64,000 nucleotides of DNA from Alicyclobacillus contaminans DSM 17975 (lineage in GTDB: Bacteria; Bacillota; Bacilli; Alicyclobacillales; Alicyclobacillaceae). This document shows, one piece after another, positions 54,558 through 63,548 of this stretch (within the stretch, counting starts at the first letter, position 1; every line of letters starts with the position of its first letter). The notes beneath the pieces are model-generated. The model did no database searches and was not told the DNA's origin. It saw only the letters and a list, made by a program, of their open reading frames with translations. The stretch covers positions 35,178 through 99,177 of the forward strand of contig NZ_AUCA01000006.1 of assembly GCF_000429525.1 (NCBI RefSeq). The letters run 5' to 3'. A program made the position numbers and the translations under genes.

Positions 54558-55268
54558 TTACCCTAGGCGTCGAAGTAGTTCCCTCACGTCTTCGATGCGC
54601 GTGTTTCCTGTTGCTTTGTCAATGATGGATGAGTAGACGTGGGGGATGACATGCTCTGCCCCGTTTGCTACACACACTTCAACGACTTTGTCAAAACTGT
54701 CCAGATCAATCCCGCCGGTGGGCTCGAACGTCGTAATCCCATGGCGCACACACGCTTTCACCATCTCTGCGATTTCATCCAGGCGTGATGCTCCCTGAAT
54801 CGGAAAGAACTTCACGGATGAAACTCCAACGTCTTCCAGCAATGTTGCTGCTGCGTCACAGGATACCGTTTCCGCGTAGGTTTCACTCTTCGGACCAGTG
54901 AACACAATCACTTGCCCGGGTGTTCCGGATGGACGGACCAGAGCGTTCACAATTGTATCCCGGAAACCTTTCGCCCGGAGTCCACCGAGCGTGTATCCAG
55001 CAGCTGGGAACACCTGATTCACATGATCCGGACCGGTTGCAAGGGCAACTTCATAGACCTTCTCCCACGCCCTGGCATCTCCATTCCCCAGCCCGATGGA
55101 GACTTTGACTCCTGCTGCCTGGTAGGAACGTACCGCTTCGATGGCTTCCTCTGTGGTTGGGAAGTCCTTAACAATTACGCCCACCAGCACTCTGCCTTCG
55201 GATACCTCTGCAATCTGTCTAGCGTTGTCCAGATTGGCCGCCAGTACATTCAGATGGAACCGTGTCAT
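54558..55268 (-). CDS. KDGP aldolase family protein (DgaF-like)
   Basis: This 236-residue protein is of the KDGP aldolase family (PF07071), related to Salmonella DgaF, which splits 2-keto-3-deoxygluconate-6-phosphate into pyruvate and glyceraldehyde-3-phosphate. Family segments include RVLVGVIVKDFPT, VSIGLGNGD, PDHVNQVFPAAGYT, VKFFPIQG with the likely Schiff-base Lys, and FEPTGGIDLDSF. GGAGGG precedes ATG, which overlaps the dgaE-like stop by 4 bp. It is the last gene of the operon. Confidence 0.9.
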   Translation of the reverse strand: MTRFHLNVLAANLDNARQIAEVSEGRVLVGVIVKDFPTTEEAIEAVRSYQAAGVKVSIGLGNGDARAWEKVYEVALATGPDHVNQVFPAAGYTLGGLRAKGFRDTIVNALVRPSGTPGQVIVFTGPKSETYAETVSCDAAATLLEDVGVSSVKFFPIQGASRLDEIAEMVKACVRHGITTFEPTGGIDLDSFDKVVEVCVANGAEHVIPHVYSSIIDKATGNTRIEDVRELLRRLG

Positions 55269-56386
55269 GGGCTTCCCTCCTTTCCGAGAATCCGCTTCAG
55301 TTCGCGGGCAATCACCTTTTCCTGCCCTGGGAACAGGGGTCTTGGGTCAATCGCGATGCATCCGACGTTCGCGTAGTGGTTTCTGGTGTAAATCGCCGGA
55401 TCGCCACTTTCCAGCTCACGAATCACATCCAATGCAGTTTTCCCGACGATGGTCGCATCAATCTGGATGTAAGCTCGGTAAATCTGACGACCTGCCTCAT
55501 CTTGCCTGAGTTCACAGGTTACACCCGGGATGCCCTGCAATTCCCCAACGAGCCACCTCATGGATTCATTCTGCTGTCGACGAACGGAGCCGGTAGCGTC
55601 CCACGCCAAGTATTCCTCAAGGGCGGTCAGCAAACCAACAATCCCTTCTTTGCCAATCTTCATCGGGCGGCCGACGCCCTTGTACTGTGCTCGACATGCC
55701 TCAATCAGGTCATGGCGCCCACAGATGAATCCAGACGTAGGCCCGCCAATTGCTTTCCCGCCGCTGTAGAGTACGAGGTCCGCACCGAGACGGATATACT
55801 TGCGAAGGTCCTCTTCAGCAGCAGCGTCGACAATCAGGGGAACCCCATGCCGCTTCGCAATGGCAATCATGTCTTCCAGGGAAACCATGCCTTTTTGAAC
55901 TGCATGGTGAGATTTGATGTAAATAAGGGCGGCGGTATTTTCTGTGATGGCGTCCTCAATGTGACTCGGCTCCACAAGATTGGCTTGTCCGACTTCGACG
56001 ACCCGACCTCCACCGATGGCGATCATCTGGCGAATGGGAGCCCCAAAGTTAACAGATTGCCCTTTCTGAATGATGATCTGGTTCTTTAGGCCCTCCGTGT
56101 CAGGAATCCGTTCAATCAAGCTCAGGTTGGTCCCAGCGATGACGGCGGCTACTGAGATGGCGATTCCGGCTGCTGCCCCTGTCGTTGGGCAACCGTCTTC
56201 CGCCCCTGTTGCTTCCGCAATCGGTTTGCCCGCTGCCACAAATAGGTCATCAATTTTCACGAAGCTGCTCGCCGCCTGGCCCATGGCTTCCGCCACGGTG
56301 TGGGTAATGGCGCTGGCGCCAAGAGCGGTCATCTTCCCGCTGGCATTAATGATTTCTTTGAGACCCCACTTCTGGAAAACACTCAT
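55265..56386 (-). CDS. DgaE-family PLP-dependent ammonia-lyase
   Basis: This is a 373-residue fold-type I PLP enzyme of the SelA/DgaE family. In Salmonella DgaE converts D-glucosaminate-6-phosphate to KDGP plus ammonia, feeding DgaF. The PLP Lys lies in LYSGGKAIGGPTSG (about residue 213), preceded by LIVDAAAEEDL. N-terminal EIINASGKMTALGAS is characteristic. With the aldolase it predicts degradation of an amino-sugar-acid or related amino acid, but the operon lacks the mannose-type PTS of dgaABCD, so the substrate may differ. Confidence 0.9.
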   Translation of the reverse strand: MSVFQKWGLKEIINASGKMTALGASAITHTVAEAMGQAASSFVKIDDLFVAAGKPIAEATGAEDGCPTTGAAAGIAISVAAVIAGTNLSLIERIPDTEGLKNQIIIQKGQSVNFGAPIRQMIAIGGGRVVEVGQANLVEPSHIEDAITENTAALIYIKSHHAVQKGMVSLEDMIAIAKRHGVPLIVDAAAEEDLRKYIRLGADLVLYSGGKAIGGPTSGFICGRHDLIEACRAQYKGVGRPMKIGKEGIVGLLTALEEYLAWDATGSVRRQQNESMRWLVGELQGIPGVTCELRQDEAGRQIYRAYIQIDATIVGKTALDVIRELESGDPAIYTRNHYANVGCIAIDPRPLFPGQEKVIARELKRILGKEGSP

Positions 56387-56517
56387 GTTGCCATCCCCTA
56401 ATCATTTCATAAGTCTGTCGAGATCTATCCGAAACGCTATCAAATCAGCACCCTGTAGAAACCTGATGCCTGTGGAAGTATGAAGTTTACGCAACATGTC
56501 ACTCCGCGCAAACCGCC

Positions 56518-57228
56518 TCAGTGGACGGGTGGGACTGGGATTTTGAAGAATGCACCGAGAACCATGGCCCCAAGGATTGCGCCACCGGCAATTGGCTTCT
56601 TCCAGAAGTAGAACAGTGCTGCGCCGACAGTCGCTCCCAGCCCGACCGGAATGGAAGCCATGGCCGCAGAGATGATGATCAATGGACCAAGGTACCTGCC
56701 GGAAGCGTTGCCGGCACCCATCATGACGTCGGCCCCAAAAGTGGATTCGGCGACGTTGATGGTGACCTTGCGAATGCCGATGATGACGGTGCCAATCACC
56801 AGGCCAAGGAGCGCACCGGTTAGCAGCGCCAGTGGGAATGACTTCAACGGTGCCGTGATCCCGGCCCCAAGCAGCAGAGCCGGGATACCAATGCCAACGC
56901 CGGTCTGCAGGGAGCCACCGATGTCCAGGATACCGACCAAAGGACCTTCGAGAACGCGGGCGAATAGAAAACTTGCACCGAAAGCCGCAGCGGCGCCAAA
57001 GCTTCCCCCCTTGATTCCTGCTGCCAGCATCGCAACCACTGCAATATCGTTAAACGCACCGACGTGGTACACGTAGTACAAGTGTGTACCAGTGAAAATT
57101 CCTGCGGCGAGGCACGCAACGAAAATCGGAAATGCCCATTCGGAGTACCAGAACCCCTTCATAGCTGTTTCAGTTGGGAGAGCGACGTCCTGAGTCGCTG
57201 TGCTAAAGTCCACATCGACACTGGACAT
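56518..57228 (-). CDS. DUF4310 family membrane protein
   Basis: This 236-residue integral membrane protein has about six to seven hydrophobic helices rich in Gly and Ala (AAGIKGGSFGAAAAFGASF, GIGIPALLLGAGI, ALLGLVIGTVIIGI). It matches the uncharacterised DUF4310 family, always found beside DUF4311. Glycine-rich helices suggest a channel or permease subunit. It starts 1 bp from the end of the DUF4311 gene, so the two are translationally linked. Confidence 0.88.
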   Translation of the reverse strand: MSSVDVDFSTATQDVALPTETAMKGFWYSEWAFPIFVACLAAGIFTGTHLYYVYHVGAFNDIAVVAMLAAGIKGGSFGAAAAFGASFLFARVLEGPLVGILDIGGSLQTGVGIGIPALLLGAGITAPLKSFPLALLTGALLGLVIGTVIIGIRKVTINVAESTFGADVMMGAGNASGRYLGPLIIISAAMASIPVGLGATVGAALFYFWKKPIAGGAILGAMVLGAFFKIPVPPVH

Positions 57229-58014
57229 TTACTTCACCTCCGATCCGAAGATTTTATGGAAGGAAATCAACCAATGTGGCACCGACAAGTTAAATCCGTG
57301 CAGAAGTTGAGCGTCAAACCCCCGGAAGAATCCACTCAATACGAACAGGATGATGACGGCAGCAGCCAAGGTTTTGGTAATTCGTGTCCACCCACTGTCG
57401 TCTACGCCCTTGCCAATAAGAATGCCGAGTACAATACCAGGGACCGCGTTCCCCATGATGAGCTGACCGAGACCACCGAGGACGGTGCCCCAAGTTCCGG
57501 AGCGTTTCCCGGCGTCAACTGCCGCCATCCAGAAAACTATCGGCATGACTGGATTAAGCAGCCAGTTCGCTGCGGGAACGAGCACTCCCGTCGCGACCTG
57601 TTGAAGATTCTGCGGGATGGCGGCTGCGGTGGTATTCATAACCGTTACCACGATGACCCCAATCACCATGCCCACAAACGCCATTTTTTGCGGGTTGTGC
57701 AGGGTTTCCGCTACATTGCGGTTCCTGAACAGCAGAGCTGCTGCGGACCAGTTTGGAATGATACGGTGTTCAACATCCTGCGTAAATGCACCGGCACCTA
57801 CGACCGAGGCCCAGGAGTTGAACAGAAAGCCTAACCCAAACGAGAAGTGGGCAATGGGATCTCCTTCGCAGGCATTCAGCTCGCCAAACGTGCGGAACGC
57901 ACCCATAGCCTGGATGGTGGGCGCGTGGAACATACGGGCCGCACCGGCACCCACGCCGAATCCGACCAAAGCCCCAACGACGATGGATTCAAACAGAATG
58001 TTTAAGGTGTGCAT
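57229..58014 (-). CDS. DUF4311 family membrane protein
   Basis: This 261-residue membrane protein has about seven hydrophobic segments (VVGALVGFGVGAGAARMF, FVGMVIGVIVVTVMNTTAAA, LGGLGQLIMGNAVPGIVLG). It matches the uncharacterised DUF4311 family. A conserved polar loop GELNACEGDPIAHFSFG could line a substrate path. It is the probable partner of the DUF4310 protein. Confidence 0.88.
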   Translation of the reverse strand: MHTLNILFESIVVGALVGFGVGAGAARMFHAPTIQAMGAFRTFGELNACEGDPIAHFSFGLGFLFNSWASVVGAGAFTQDVEHRIIPNWSAAALLFRNRNVAETLHNPQKMAFVGMVIGVIVVTVMNTTAAAIPQNLQQVATGVLVPAANWLLNPVMPIVFWMAAVDAGKRSGTWGTVLGGLGQLIMGNAVPGIVLGILIGKGVDDSGWTRITKTLAAAVIILFVLSGFFRGFDAQLLHGFNLSVPHWLISFHKIFGSEVK

Positions 58015-58082
58015 TGACTACCCCCCTTTGTAGGAATCAATCAGTTCGTGACCCGTGCCTCAACGTTGCGTAATCCACCTCC

Positions 58083-58418
58083 TTACCGTAGGTTTAGGAG
58101 TCGCTGGGTACGGCGGAAAGCTTCCCTATACTCCTTGAATTCAATTTCATCCGGGTCCAAAATCGTAACCTGTACAGTAACGTTTGCCTTCAGCGTGTAC
58201 AGGGAGCGCTCCCGGGGGAACAGTAATCCGAGAAACCGCTCCGTATAGCGGGTGACATCCGCTGAAACAATCTCAATGCCCTTTGGCTCAATCCGAATAG
58301 GCAAACCTTTTACCGATTTGCGAACGGCCCCTTGGACCTGAGACAAAAGCTTGCCTATCGCGGCCTCGCGGGTTTCTCCCCGACCCGTCAGAGTCAACGT
58401 GCAGTCAGCCGTCCTCAT
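58083..58418 (-). CDS. DUF4312 family protein
   Basis: This small soluble protein of 111 residues is in the DUF4312 family, unknown function. The pattern is an alpha-beta fold (CTLTLTGRGETREAAIGKLLSQVQ, VTVQVTILDPDEIEFKEYREA). Its stop is 68 bp before DUF4311, and its start overlaps the SFCGS stop by 4 bp. It may be a cytoplasmic subunit of the DUF4310/4311 membrane complex. Confidence 0.86.
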   Translation of the reverse strand: MRTADCTLTLTGRGETREAAIGKLLSQVQGAVRKSVKGLPIRIEPKGIEIVSADVTRYTERFLGLLFPRERSLYTLKANVTVQVTILDPDEIEFKEYREAFRRTQRLLNLR

Positions 58419-58789
58419 TGGGCTCCCCCTTTTCGTAGCTGGATGTACGCTTCCGTGATTCTTCGACCCAATTCCTCAGTATCCATAAAGCCGAAGCCGA
58501 GGACACGCTTACCTTTCTGCAATGCGGTAATTCCGGCTTCGATGGAGCGAAGGCCGAATTCGCAGTCATATCCGTACTTCGTTTTCGCCGTCAGTGCTCC
58601 CGCGCCGCCGCTTCCACAAAACGAAATCCCGAGGTCCGCATTCTCCCTTTTCATAAAGTCACCGACCTTCATGTCAGCAGCAACCCCAGGAATCAGGATG
58701 GGAATACCGCCTGCCGCCTCGACACCCTTGGCGACTTTCTGACCCTTGCCGAGCCTGTCTCCGATAACTACCTTAATCTGCTCTCCCAT
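58415..58789 (-). CDS. glycine-rich SFCGS family protein
   Basis: This 124-residue soluble protein contains the name-giving motif ISFCGSGGAGALTAKTKYG (about residue 60). The Cys-Gly-Ser-Gly-Gly loop recalls the phosphocysteine loop of PTS IIB proteins, but this is only a visual analogy. ATG (MGEQIKV) follows AAGGAGGG; an upstream extension of 53 codons overlaps the PRD gene and is rejected. It is co-translated with DUF4312. Confidence 0.88.
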   Translation of the reverse strand: MGEQIKVVIGDRLGKGQKVAKGVEAAGGIPILIPGVAADMKVGDFMKRENADLGISFCGSGGAGALTAKTKYGYDCEFGLRSIEAGITALQKGKRVLGFGFMDTEELGRRITEAYIQLRKGGAQ

Positions 58790-58832
58790 GTTCACCCTCC
58801 TTGTACTGACACCCTTGTCCTGTTTCCCTGTT

Positions 58833-59213
58833 CTAACACCCTTGTTCGCAGACTGCGAAGTGGATAGCCAACAGGAATGCTTCGGTGTCCGTGATGGAAT
58901 AATTGCGATTCGCACAATACGTTTGCAGGAGATTCCGGCTGTCCTCAATCAACCTGGCATCAATGTCGCTGGACATCGCTAGGTCCTTGTCGTCCAGGAA
59001 CTCTCTGTTCTCGACGCGGCGCACGAAGGCAAGCAAATGTGAAGCAATGGCCACATACCGCTCCTTCGCTACCGTCAGCGAGCGCCTATCCAGGTACTCA
59101 TTCACAAGCGTTAGTACCTCATCGAGCCTAGCCTGCTCCCCGGCTTGAACCTCTGTGTGTTGGCTCAGCTCATGGATGATTTCACTTGTCTGCAACGTCG
59201 AACACCCTGCCAT
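58833..59213 (-). CDS. small PRD-domain protein
   Basis: This protein of about 126 residues is a single PTS regulation domain: TLVNEYLDRRSLTVAKERYVAIASHLLAF and a C-terminal NRNYSITDTEAFLLAIHFAVCEQ. His38-type positions are less regular than in BglG. A free-standing PRD without DNA- or RNA-binding domain may modulate the BglG-type regulator encoded upstream or sense PTS phosphorylation. The start is uncertain: ATG overlaps the amidohydrolase by 32 bp without a clear site, while a TTG six codons downstream follows AGGGTG. Confidence 0.82.
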   Translation of the reverse strand: MAGCSTLQTSEIIHELSQHTEVQAGEQARLDEVLTLVNEYLDRRSLTVAKERYVAIASHLLAFVRRVENREFLDDKDLAMSSDIDARLIEDSRNLLQTYCANRNYSITDTEAFLLAIHFAVCEQGC

Positions 59214-60324
59214 TCTTTATGGTGTAGACGGGCTGCAACACCCGCTCTCCCCTGACTGTGAATCCCTCCGAATCCATCAGGTCAATCGGCCGTTCAACTA
59301 GACGGACAATAGAGATATCCGCGACAGTTCCGGGTTTCAAACTGCCAAGTTCGTCCTCCAAACGAAGGATCCTGGCCGGGGCCAGCGTGACCCATTCGAT
59401 CACATCCGTGAGCGAAAACCCGACCTGTATCAGCTTCGACATAGTCAACGTCAGACTGTAAACAGGCCCATGATAGTTGGTCTTGTAGATGTCAGTACTA
59501 ATACTGTGCGGCTTCAGACCAAGTTCTTTTGCCCTCATCATGGTCTGAAAGCTGAAGCTGGCCGTCCCATGTCCGACGTCAAACAGTACCCCTCTTGCGA
59601 GGGCAGCTCCCGCCCCGGGAATTAGCTGGCCCTGCGAATCCAGGATTCCACCCGGCTTCCCGTGGAAAGCGTGCGTTACCACGTCCCCTGCTTCAAGAAG
59701 ATTGAGAATGTCCGCTAAGTCCGGCGGTGTGTTGCCGATGTGTACCATCACCGGCACCTTTCTCTCCCGCGCCACCTGTTTGGCGATGACGAGCGGCTGG
59801 ATGCCGTTTCCTCCCACAACGGATCGGCTCATGCGCACCTTGATGCCGCGAATCGTTGGTGAATCTTCAATCATCCGGCCTGTCTCTTCAGGACGCAATT
59901 TGGACATATCCGCCAGCTCAGTGTTTCCATTACAAAGGCCGTCTTCTGAAATATTCAGCCAAGCCAGAACCTCTGTTTCCTTCCTGGAAATGTGGTGATG
60001 CAAGAAGTGTGGAAACGTGGCCGATCCGGAGCTTCCCGCATCGACCACTGTTGTGACGCCCTGGCGAACGCCCACCTGGTCCGCGTCAATACCGAGATAG
60101 GTGTCGTTTTCGTAGACGTGGACATGGAGATCGATGAACCCAGGAGCCACAATACAACCCGTAGCATCAAGAACCTTCTCCGCATCGATCCCAATCTCGC
60201 CTGGGCTCTCTACCTTTGTGATACGCCCACTGTCGATGGCGACGTCGAACCGACCATCGAGGCCAGACGCCGGGTCGATGACTCTGCCGTGTTTGATGAT
60301 TAATTCATGCTTCACAACTCTCAC
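59182..60324 (-). CDS. amidohydrolase/deacetylase family metallohydrolase
   Basis: This 380-residue cytoplasmic TIM-barrel metal enzyme has the metal motif GFIDLHVHVYEN (about residue 60), VVDAGSSGSAT, VMVHIGNTPPD, VVTHAFHGKPGG and GHGTASFSF. It belongs to the deacetylase/dihydroorotase-like amidohydrolases often paired with DgaE. It may deacylate the operon substrate before ammonia elimination. It lies 19 bp after the BglG-type regulator and overlaps the PRD gene. Confidence 0.92.
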   Translation of the reverse strand: MRVVKHELIIKHGRVIDPASGLDGRFDVAIDSGRITKVESPGEIGIDAEKVLDATGCIVAPGFIDLHVHVYENDTYLGIDADQVGVRQGVTTVVDAGSSGSATFPHFLHHHISRKETEVLAWLNISEDGLCNGNTELADMSKLRPEETGRMIEDSPTIRGIKVRMSRSVVGGNGIQPLVIAKQVARERKVPVMVHIGNTPPDLADILNLLEAGDVVTHAFHGKPGGILDSQGQLIPGAGAALARGVLFDVGHGTASFSFQTMMRAKELGLKPHSISTDIYKTNYHGPVYSLTLTMSKLIQVGFSLTDVIEWVTLAPARILRLEDELGSLKPGTVADISIVRLVERPIDLMDSEGFTVRGERVLQPVYTIKNGRVFDVADK

Positions 60325-60343
60325 CTACCTATCGATGCGACAA

Positions 60344-62266
60344 CTATGCCTCTGAGAAATACCTCAGGATGGCGTCCACTTCCGACTCTGGAATATCGAT
60401 GTTTCGTTCCCGCATCAGTTCCTTCAAACCATCCCGCAAGGAAGGAGACGCATCTTCCCACGGCGGGGACAAGTTCTGGTACCTGTAGGGATCGCTAAAA
60501 GCCAACCGGTTGACCATGAGTAGAATGTGCAGTGTTAAACCAATTGCACTTTCGTCCGTGAGATAGTCCCTAAACCGTTCAATGACCAGATGACTCAGCT
60601 CAAATCCCCGAGTGATGATGTCGTGGTTGAAATGTTCCAGAGACTGTAGGACATCCTTCGGAAGGTTGGCGTTGAGTCCTGTGCCTCTAGGTCCTTTGTC
60701 TCGGTGACCGCTTGGTTTCTCTTGATAACTGTTCGACCTGTACATCTCCCTGTGGCTCTTTAATTGGGACAACTTCGCGTAAACACTGGCGACGTCATCC
60801 CTCGTCGGCAGATGGCCAACGCGAACCACGGGAACGTCACCAAGGTTTTGCACCGAGAGAGTGGTGATCACGAGATCGACCGGATTGTTTTCGAGCGCTG
60901 ACTCCACTTCACGAATCGAGCAGCAGGAGACTACTTCGAGATGTCTGACCTCGTTTTCGAAGAAGCTCTTGAGGAAGCGGGCATTGCCTCTTCCCGTGCT
61001 GCAGACCACCAGCGCCCTGTAATCCTTTTCACCGACCATACGTTCAAGTGTCGCGGCAAAATGTAGTACTAGAAAGGCAACATCCGAGTCCTCGAGATCG
61101 ATCCCGTCCCGCGCAAACACATCCTTACAGGCCAACTTCACACTATTGAACAAGTCCGCGTAGTTCCGGATGATTTCCGAAGTTAGTGGGTTAGGCGCAG
61201 GTACACCATTGCGAAGCTTGGGCAGGCGTGAGCCCAGGTGCGCCATGAGATTGTCAAATAGGTCCGGATCCGTCTGAAACGGAACCCCCATCCGTCGGGA
61301 TACGGTTTCAATCAAACGCCGAGTGACTGTCAATGCGGAGGTGGGCTCAGAAACTCCGGTCCCAAAGTAAAGGCATACATACACTGGATCTGCGTCGAGA
61401 AACCGTATACTCAACCTTCCAGACAAAACGTCCAGTGTGTCACGGACGGGTCGAGCAAAAGCCATTCCCTCAGCCGTTGAAACCACATCGTCGGTAAAGT
61501 TGAGGCCCTGGGAAGTTGTGTGTCGACTGCGGCTGACAGCAATGCAAATCCGGATGAAAACACCGATGATATCCCGGTCTGCTAGGTAGAGCCCGTGGCT
61601 CTTTGCGCTTTGCACAAACCCGGCCATCGCCTGCAAAATAAGCTTTACGTCTTCACTTGGCAAAAGAAACAGATTCCCAAGCCTCGTCACGTCCAATCTG
61701 TCATCGCCGTTACTGAGCACGTTCTGGATGATCTGGAACATGTCAGTACCGTTTAGGAACTCACGTGCCGTGTATTCCGCGGCCCTTCGGCGCTGGAGCT
61801 CCGGGGCTGTAACCCTAATGCCATATCGGATCCGCCTCTCCAGATACACATCCCATTTCGCCAAAGCTTGCTCAACATACTTGATGTCCATGATAACCGT
61901 ATTCCGGCTTACCAGCAGTTCCTCGGCAAGTTCTCCAAAAGTCACATATTCCTCGCGCAGAAGCAGCCACGCAACAATGTAGCTGATCCTCTCACTTCTC
62001 GAAAGAACGCTTTCATAACGTCCAGCATCGATCAACAACTCTCCGAGGATATCTCGGGAGTGTTGCCGGTCACCCAACCACAGCCCGATGTTCGGGCGAG
62101 AGTGTAGTTCGATCCCCCTCGTTTTCAGGAAATCGCGGATGGATTCCAAATCATACTTGACAGTCCGGGAACTGACCCGAAATCGATTTGCGAGTTCCTG
62201 AACCGTGACGGGGTGGGTTGAGGCTACAAGGGTCCGCAGTATCTCTCTCGGCCGAGATGCCAGCAT
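60344..62266 (-). CDS. BglG-family PRD transcriptional regulator
   Basis: This regulator of about 640 residues controls the downstream operon. Layout: N-terminal HTH (REILRTLVAST..VSSRTVKYDLESI), a second HTH/Mga-like segment (VTFGELAEELLVSRNTVIMDI), two PRDs (about 180-400), a PTS IIB-like domain with CSTGRGNARF (about 440), and a C-terminal PRD-like region (LEHFNHDIITRGFELSHLVIERF). No EIIA domain is seen. ATG (MLASRPRE) follows GAGGGAGGGGATG. PRD and IIB-like modules imply phosphorylation input from HPr or the PTS. Confidence 0.9.
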   Translation of the reverse strand: MLASRPREILRTLVASTHPVTVQELANRFRVSSRTVKYDLESIRDFLKTRGIELHSRPNIGLWLGDRQHSRDILGELLIDAGRYESVLSRSERISYIVAWLLLREEYVTFGELAEELLVSRNTVIMDIKYVEQALAKWDVYLERRIRYGIRVTAPELQRRRAAEYTAREFLNGTDMFQIIQNVLSNGDDRLDVTRLGNLFLLPSEDVKLILQAMAGFVQSAKSHGLYLADRDIIGVFIRICIAVSRSRHTTSQGLNFTDDVVSTAEGMAFARPVRDTLDVLSGRLSIRFLDADPVYVCLYFGTGVSEPTSALTVTRRLIETVSRRMGVPFQTDPDLFDNLMAHLGSRLPKLRNGVPAPNPLTSEIIRNYADLFNSVKLACKDVFARDGIDLEDSDVAFLVLHFAATLERMVGEKDYRALVVCSTGRGNARFLKSFFENEVRHLEVVSCCSIREVESALENNPVDLVITTLSVQNLGDVPVVRVGHLPTRDDVASVYAKLSQLKSHREMYRSNSYQEKPSGHRDKGPRGTGLNANLPKDVLQSLEHFNHDIITRGFELSHLVIERFRDYLTDESAIGLTLHILLMVNRLAFSDPYRYQNLSPPWEDASPSLRDGLKELMRERNIDIPESEVDAILRYFSEA

Positions 62267-62544
62267 TCCATCCCCTCCCTCGCGCGTTCCCTGTCGGAAA
62301 TTATAGACTCTTCTTCCGAGAGTGTAATAGACCAAATTCCTGCACCACGTGATGGTGCAGATTTGACAGAGGGATTTGTCATCGGCCAATGCCGTACCAC
62401 ATAAAGGAAACAAGTTGCCGACTCATTGTCGAGCGGTCTATAATCGTCATATCGTGGACACCTTGAAAATCACCAGCCAACTCGACGACCATCTGCATAA
62501 AAAAGCCCCACTGCATCCGCGCGACAGAGCTGGTCAGAATGCCC

Positions 62545-62790
62545 TTATTTTCTGTTACGTACGCGTGTTGGCAGTGTCTCCGACCACGTCAGCAGCGCGG
62601 CAATCACCTCCTTATCGTCTGTGTCGATGTGCCGTTCGAACAGGTACTCCAGATAAGCATATGGGCTGAGACCATTTTCTTGGCGTTTTCACGATGCTGC
62701 AGGCAGTCGCGCTGGAGAGTGCCCCACGCGGTGTATTGGACCACGCTCCCGTCTCCAACGCCTTAGGATGAGATGTGTACGGTCTGACGC
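62545..62790 (-). pseudogene. IS66 family transposase (TnpC) 3' remnant
   Basis: The minus strand encodes a decayed TnpC C-terminus. SNTPRGALSSATACSIVKT lies in one frame and continues after a frameshift as ENGLSPYAYLEYLFERHIDTDD to RVRNRK-stop. The same motif set is intact in the copy at the window end. Only about 80 codons remain; no inverted repeats were found. The 62267-62544 stretch between this and the BglG gene holds that gene's 5' region, with no other feature I can name. Confidence 0.75.
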
Positions 62791-62900
62791 CCACATAGAT
62801 TAGCGAACGCACCACATCAAAACGAAATGCACCCGCCACAGCGGGGCTGTTCATCGTCTCTCCTCACATCATTGGCAGAAGCTCTTGAGCAGATGCAAAA

Positions 62901-62985
62901 TGGCGCGGTCGGAAAATCCGCGCCACACTTTGTTTTCTGGTCCACCCGGAGGGCCTCGAACCCCCGCAAGACGCGGTTTAGGAAA
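62901..62985 (-). other. tRNA 3'-end-like segment with terminator (possible attachment-site scar)
   Basis: On the minus strand 62938-62985 reads like the 3' half of a tRNA: anticodon-loop-like TTTCCTAAA, a T-arm GGGGG-TTCGAGG-CCCTC, then CGGGTGG, discriminator A and CCA. No matching 5' half precedes it. Immediately after CCA comes hairpin TGGCGCGG/CCGCGCCA (62901-62925) with TTTT. Integrases often recombine at the anticodon loop and leave such 3' copies. Nearby 63050-63135 has TGACTtgTCATGACT-type and GATTTGCAA direct repeats; no integrase gene is present. Confidence 0.5.
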
Positions 62986-63200
62986 TCGAGTTGGCCTGTT
63001 ACTCCTCGTGATCTGCCGAGACTTTACATGCCCGAAATCTCTGTGATGACGGCCTTTTTGCCCCTCTTTGTGACTCTTCGTGACTTGTCATGACTCACCT
63101 ATGACTGCATTTTGATTTGCAATCTGATTTGCAAAGGGCTTGACGATAGAATAATTCCGGATTACGATATTCACAATCATCGATATTGATGGAGGTCGAT

Positions 63201-63548
63201 ATGAATACTCAGTCTGTGCTTGATCGGCTAAGTGCGCTAGCTGACAAGAGCCGCTTCACAATCCTTCAAATTATGGCGAAGGGGGCAATTGGCACATGCT
63301 GTGATCGGATCGAAGCGTATGAGAATGGTTGTTGTGTCGCCGACGTGGTCGCGGTCACAGGGCTTTCACAACCCACCGTTTCGCATCATTTGAAAACGCT
63401 GGAGAAGGTTGGACTGGTTCGCAAGGAAGTACGAGGCCCTTGGACTTGTTACTTTCCCAACCCAGAGGCCATTGATGAATTGATCAGTACACTGAGAGTT
63501 GAATTGTACCCATCGGAAAACTGTAACGAAGGAGGATGCTGTCCATGA
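63201..63548 (+). CDS. arsR: ArsR/SmtB-family metalloregulator
   Basis: This 115-residue winged-helix repressor has the recognition helix LSQPTVSHHLKTLEKVGLV (about residues 52-70). Cysteine pairs at CCDRIEAYENGCC (about 34-46) and a C-terminal CNEGGCCP fit thiol binding of arsenite or antimonite. ATG follows GGAGGTCGAT; the five extra upstream codons are rejected. The stop overlaps the arsI-like start by 4 bp, so the two were an arsenic-resistance pair. Confidence 0.88.
   Translation: MNTQSVLDRLSALADKSRFTILQIMAKGAIGTCCDRIEAYENGCCVADVVAVTGLSQPTVSHHLKTLEKVGLVRKEVRGPWTCYFPNPEAIDELISTLRVELYPSENCNEGGCCP

Noticed and set aside
54558..62266. Calling the operon a D-glucosaminate PTS (dgaABCDEF)
   Set aside because: DgaE- and DgaF-like enzymes are present but no mannose-family EIIA-D genes; the membrane partners are DUF4310/4311 instead.
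62938..62985. Complete tRNA gene
   Set aside because: No 5' acceptor or D-arm pairs with the 3' half; also the 5' sequence needed for a tmRNA (GGGG start) does not fit the GGGTGG acceptor end.
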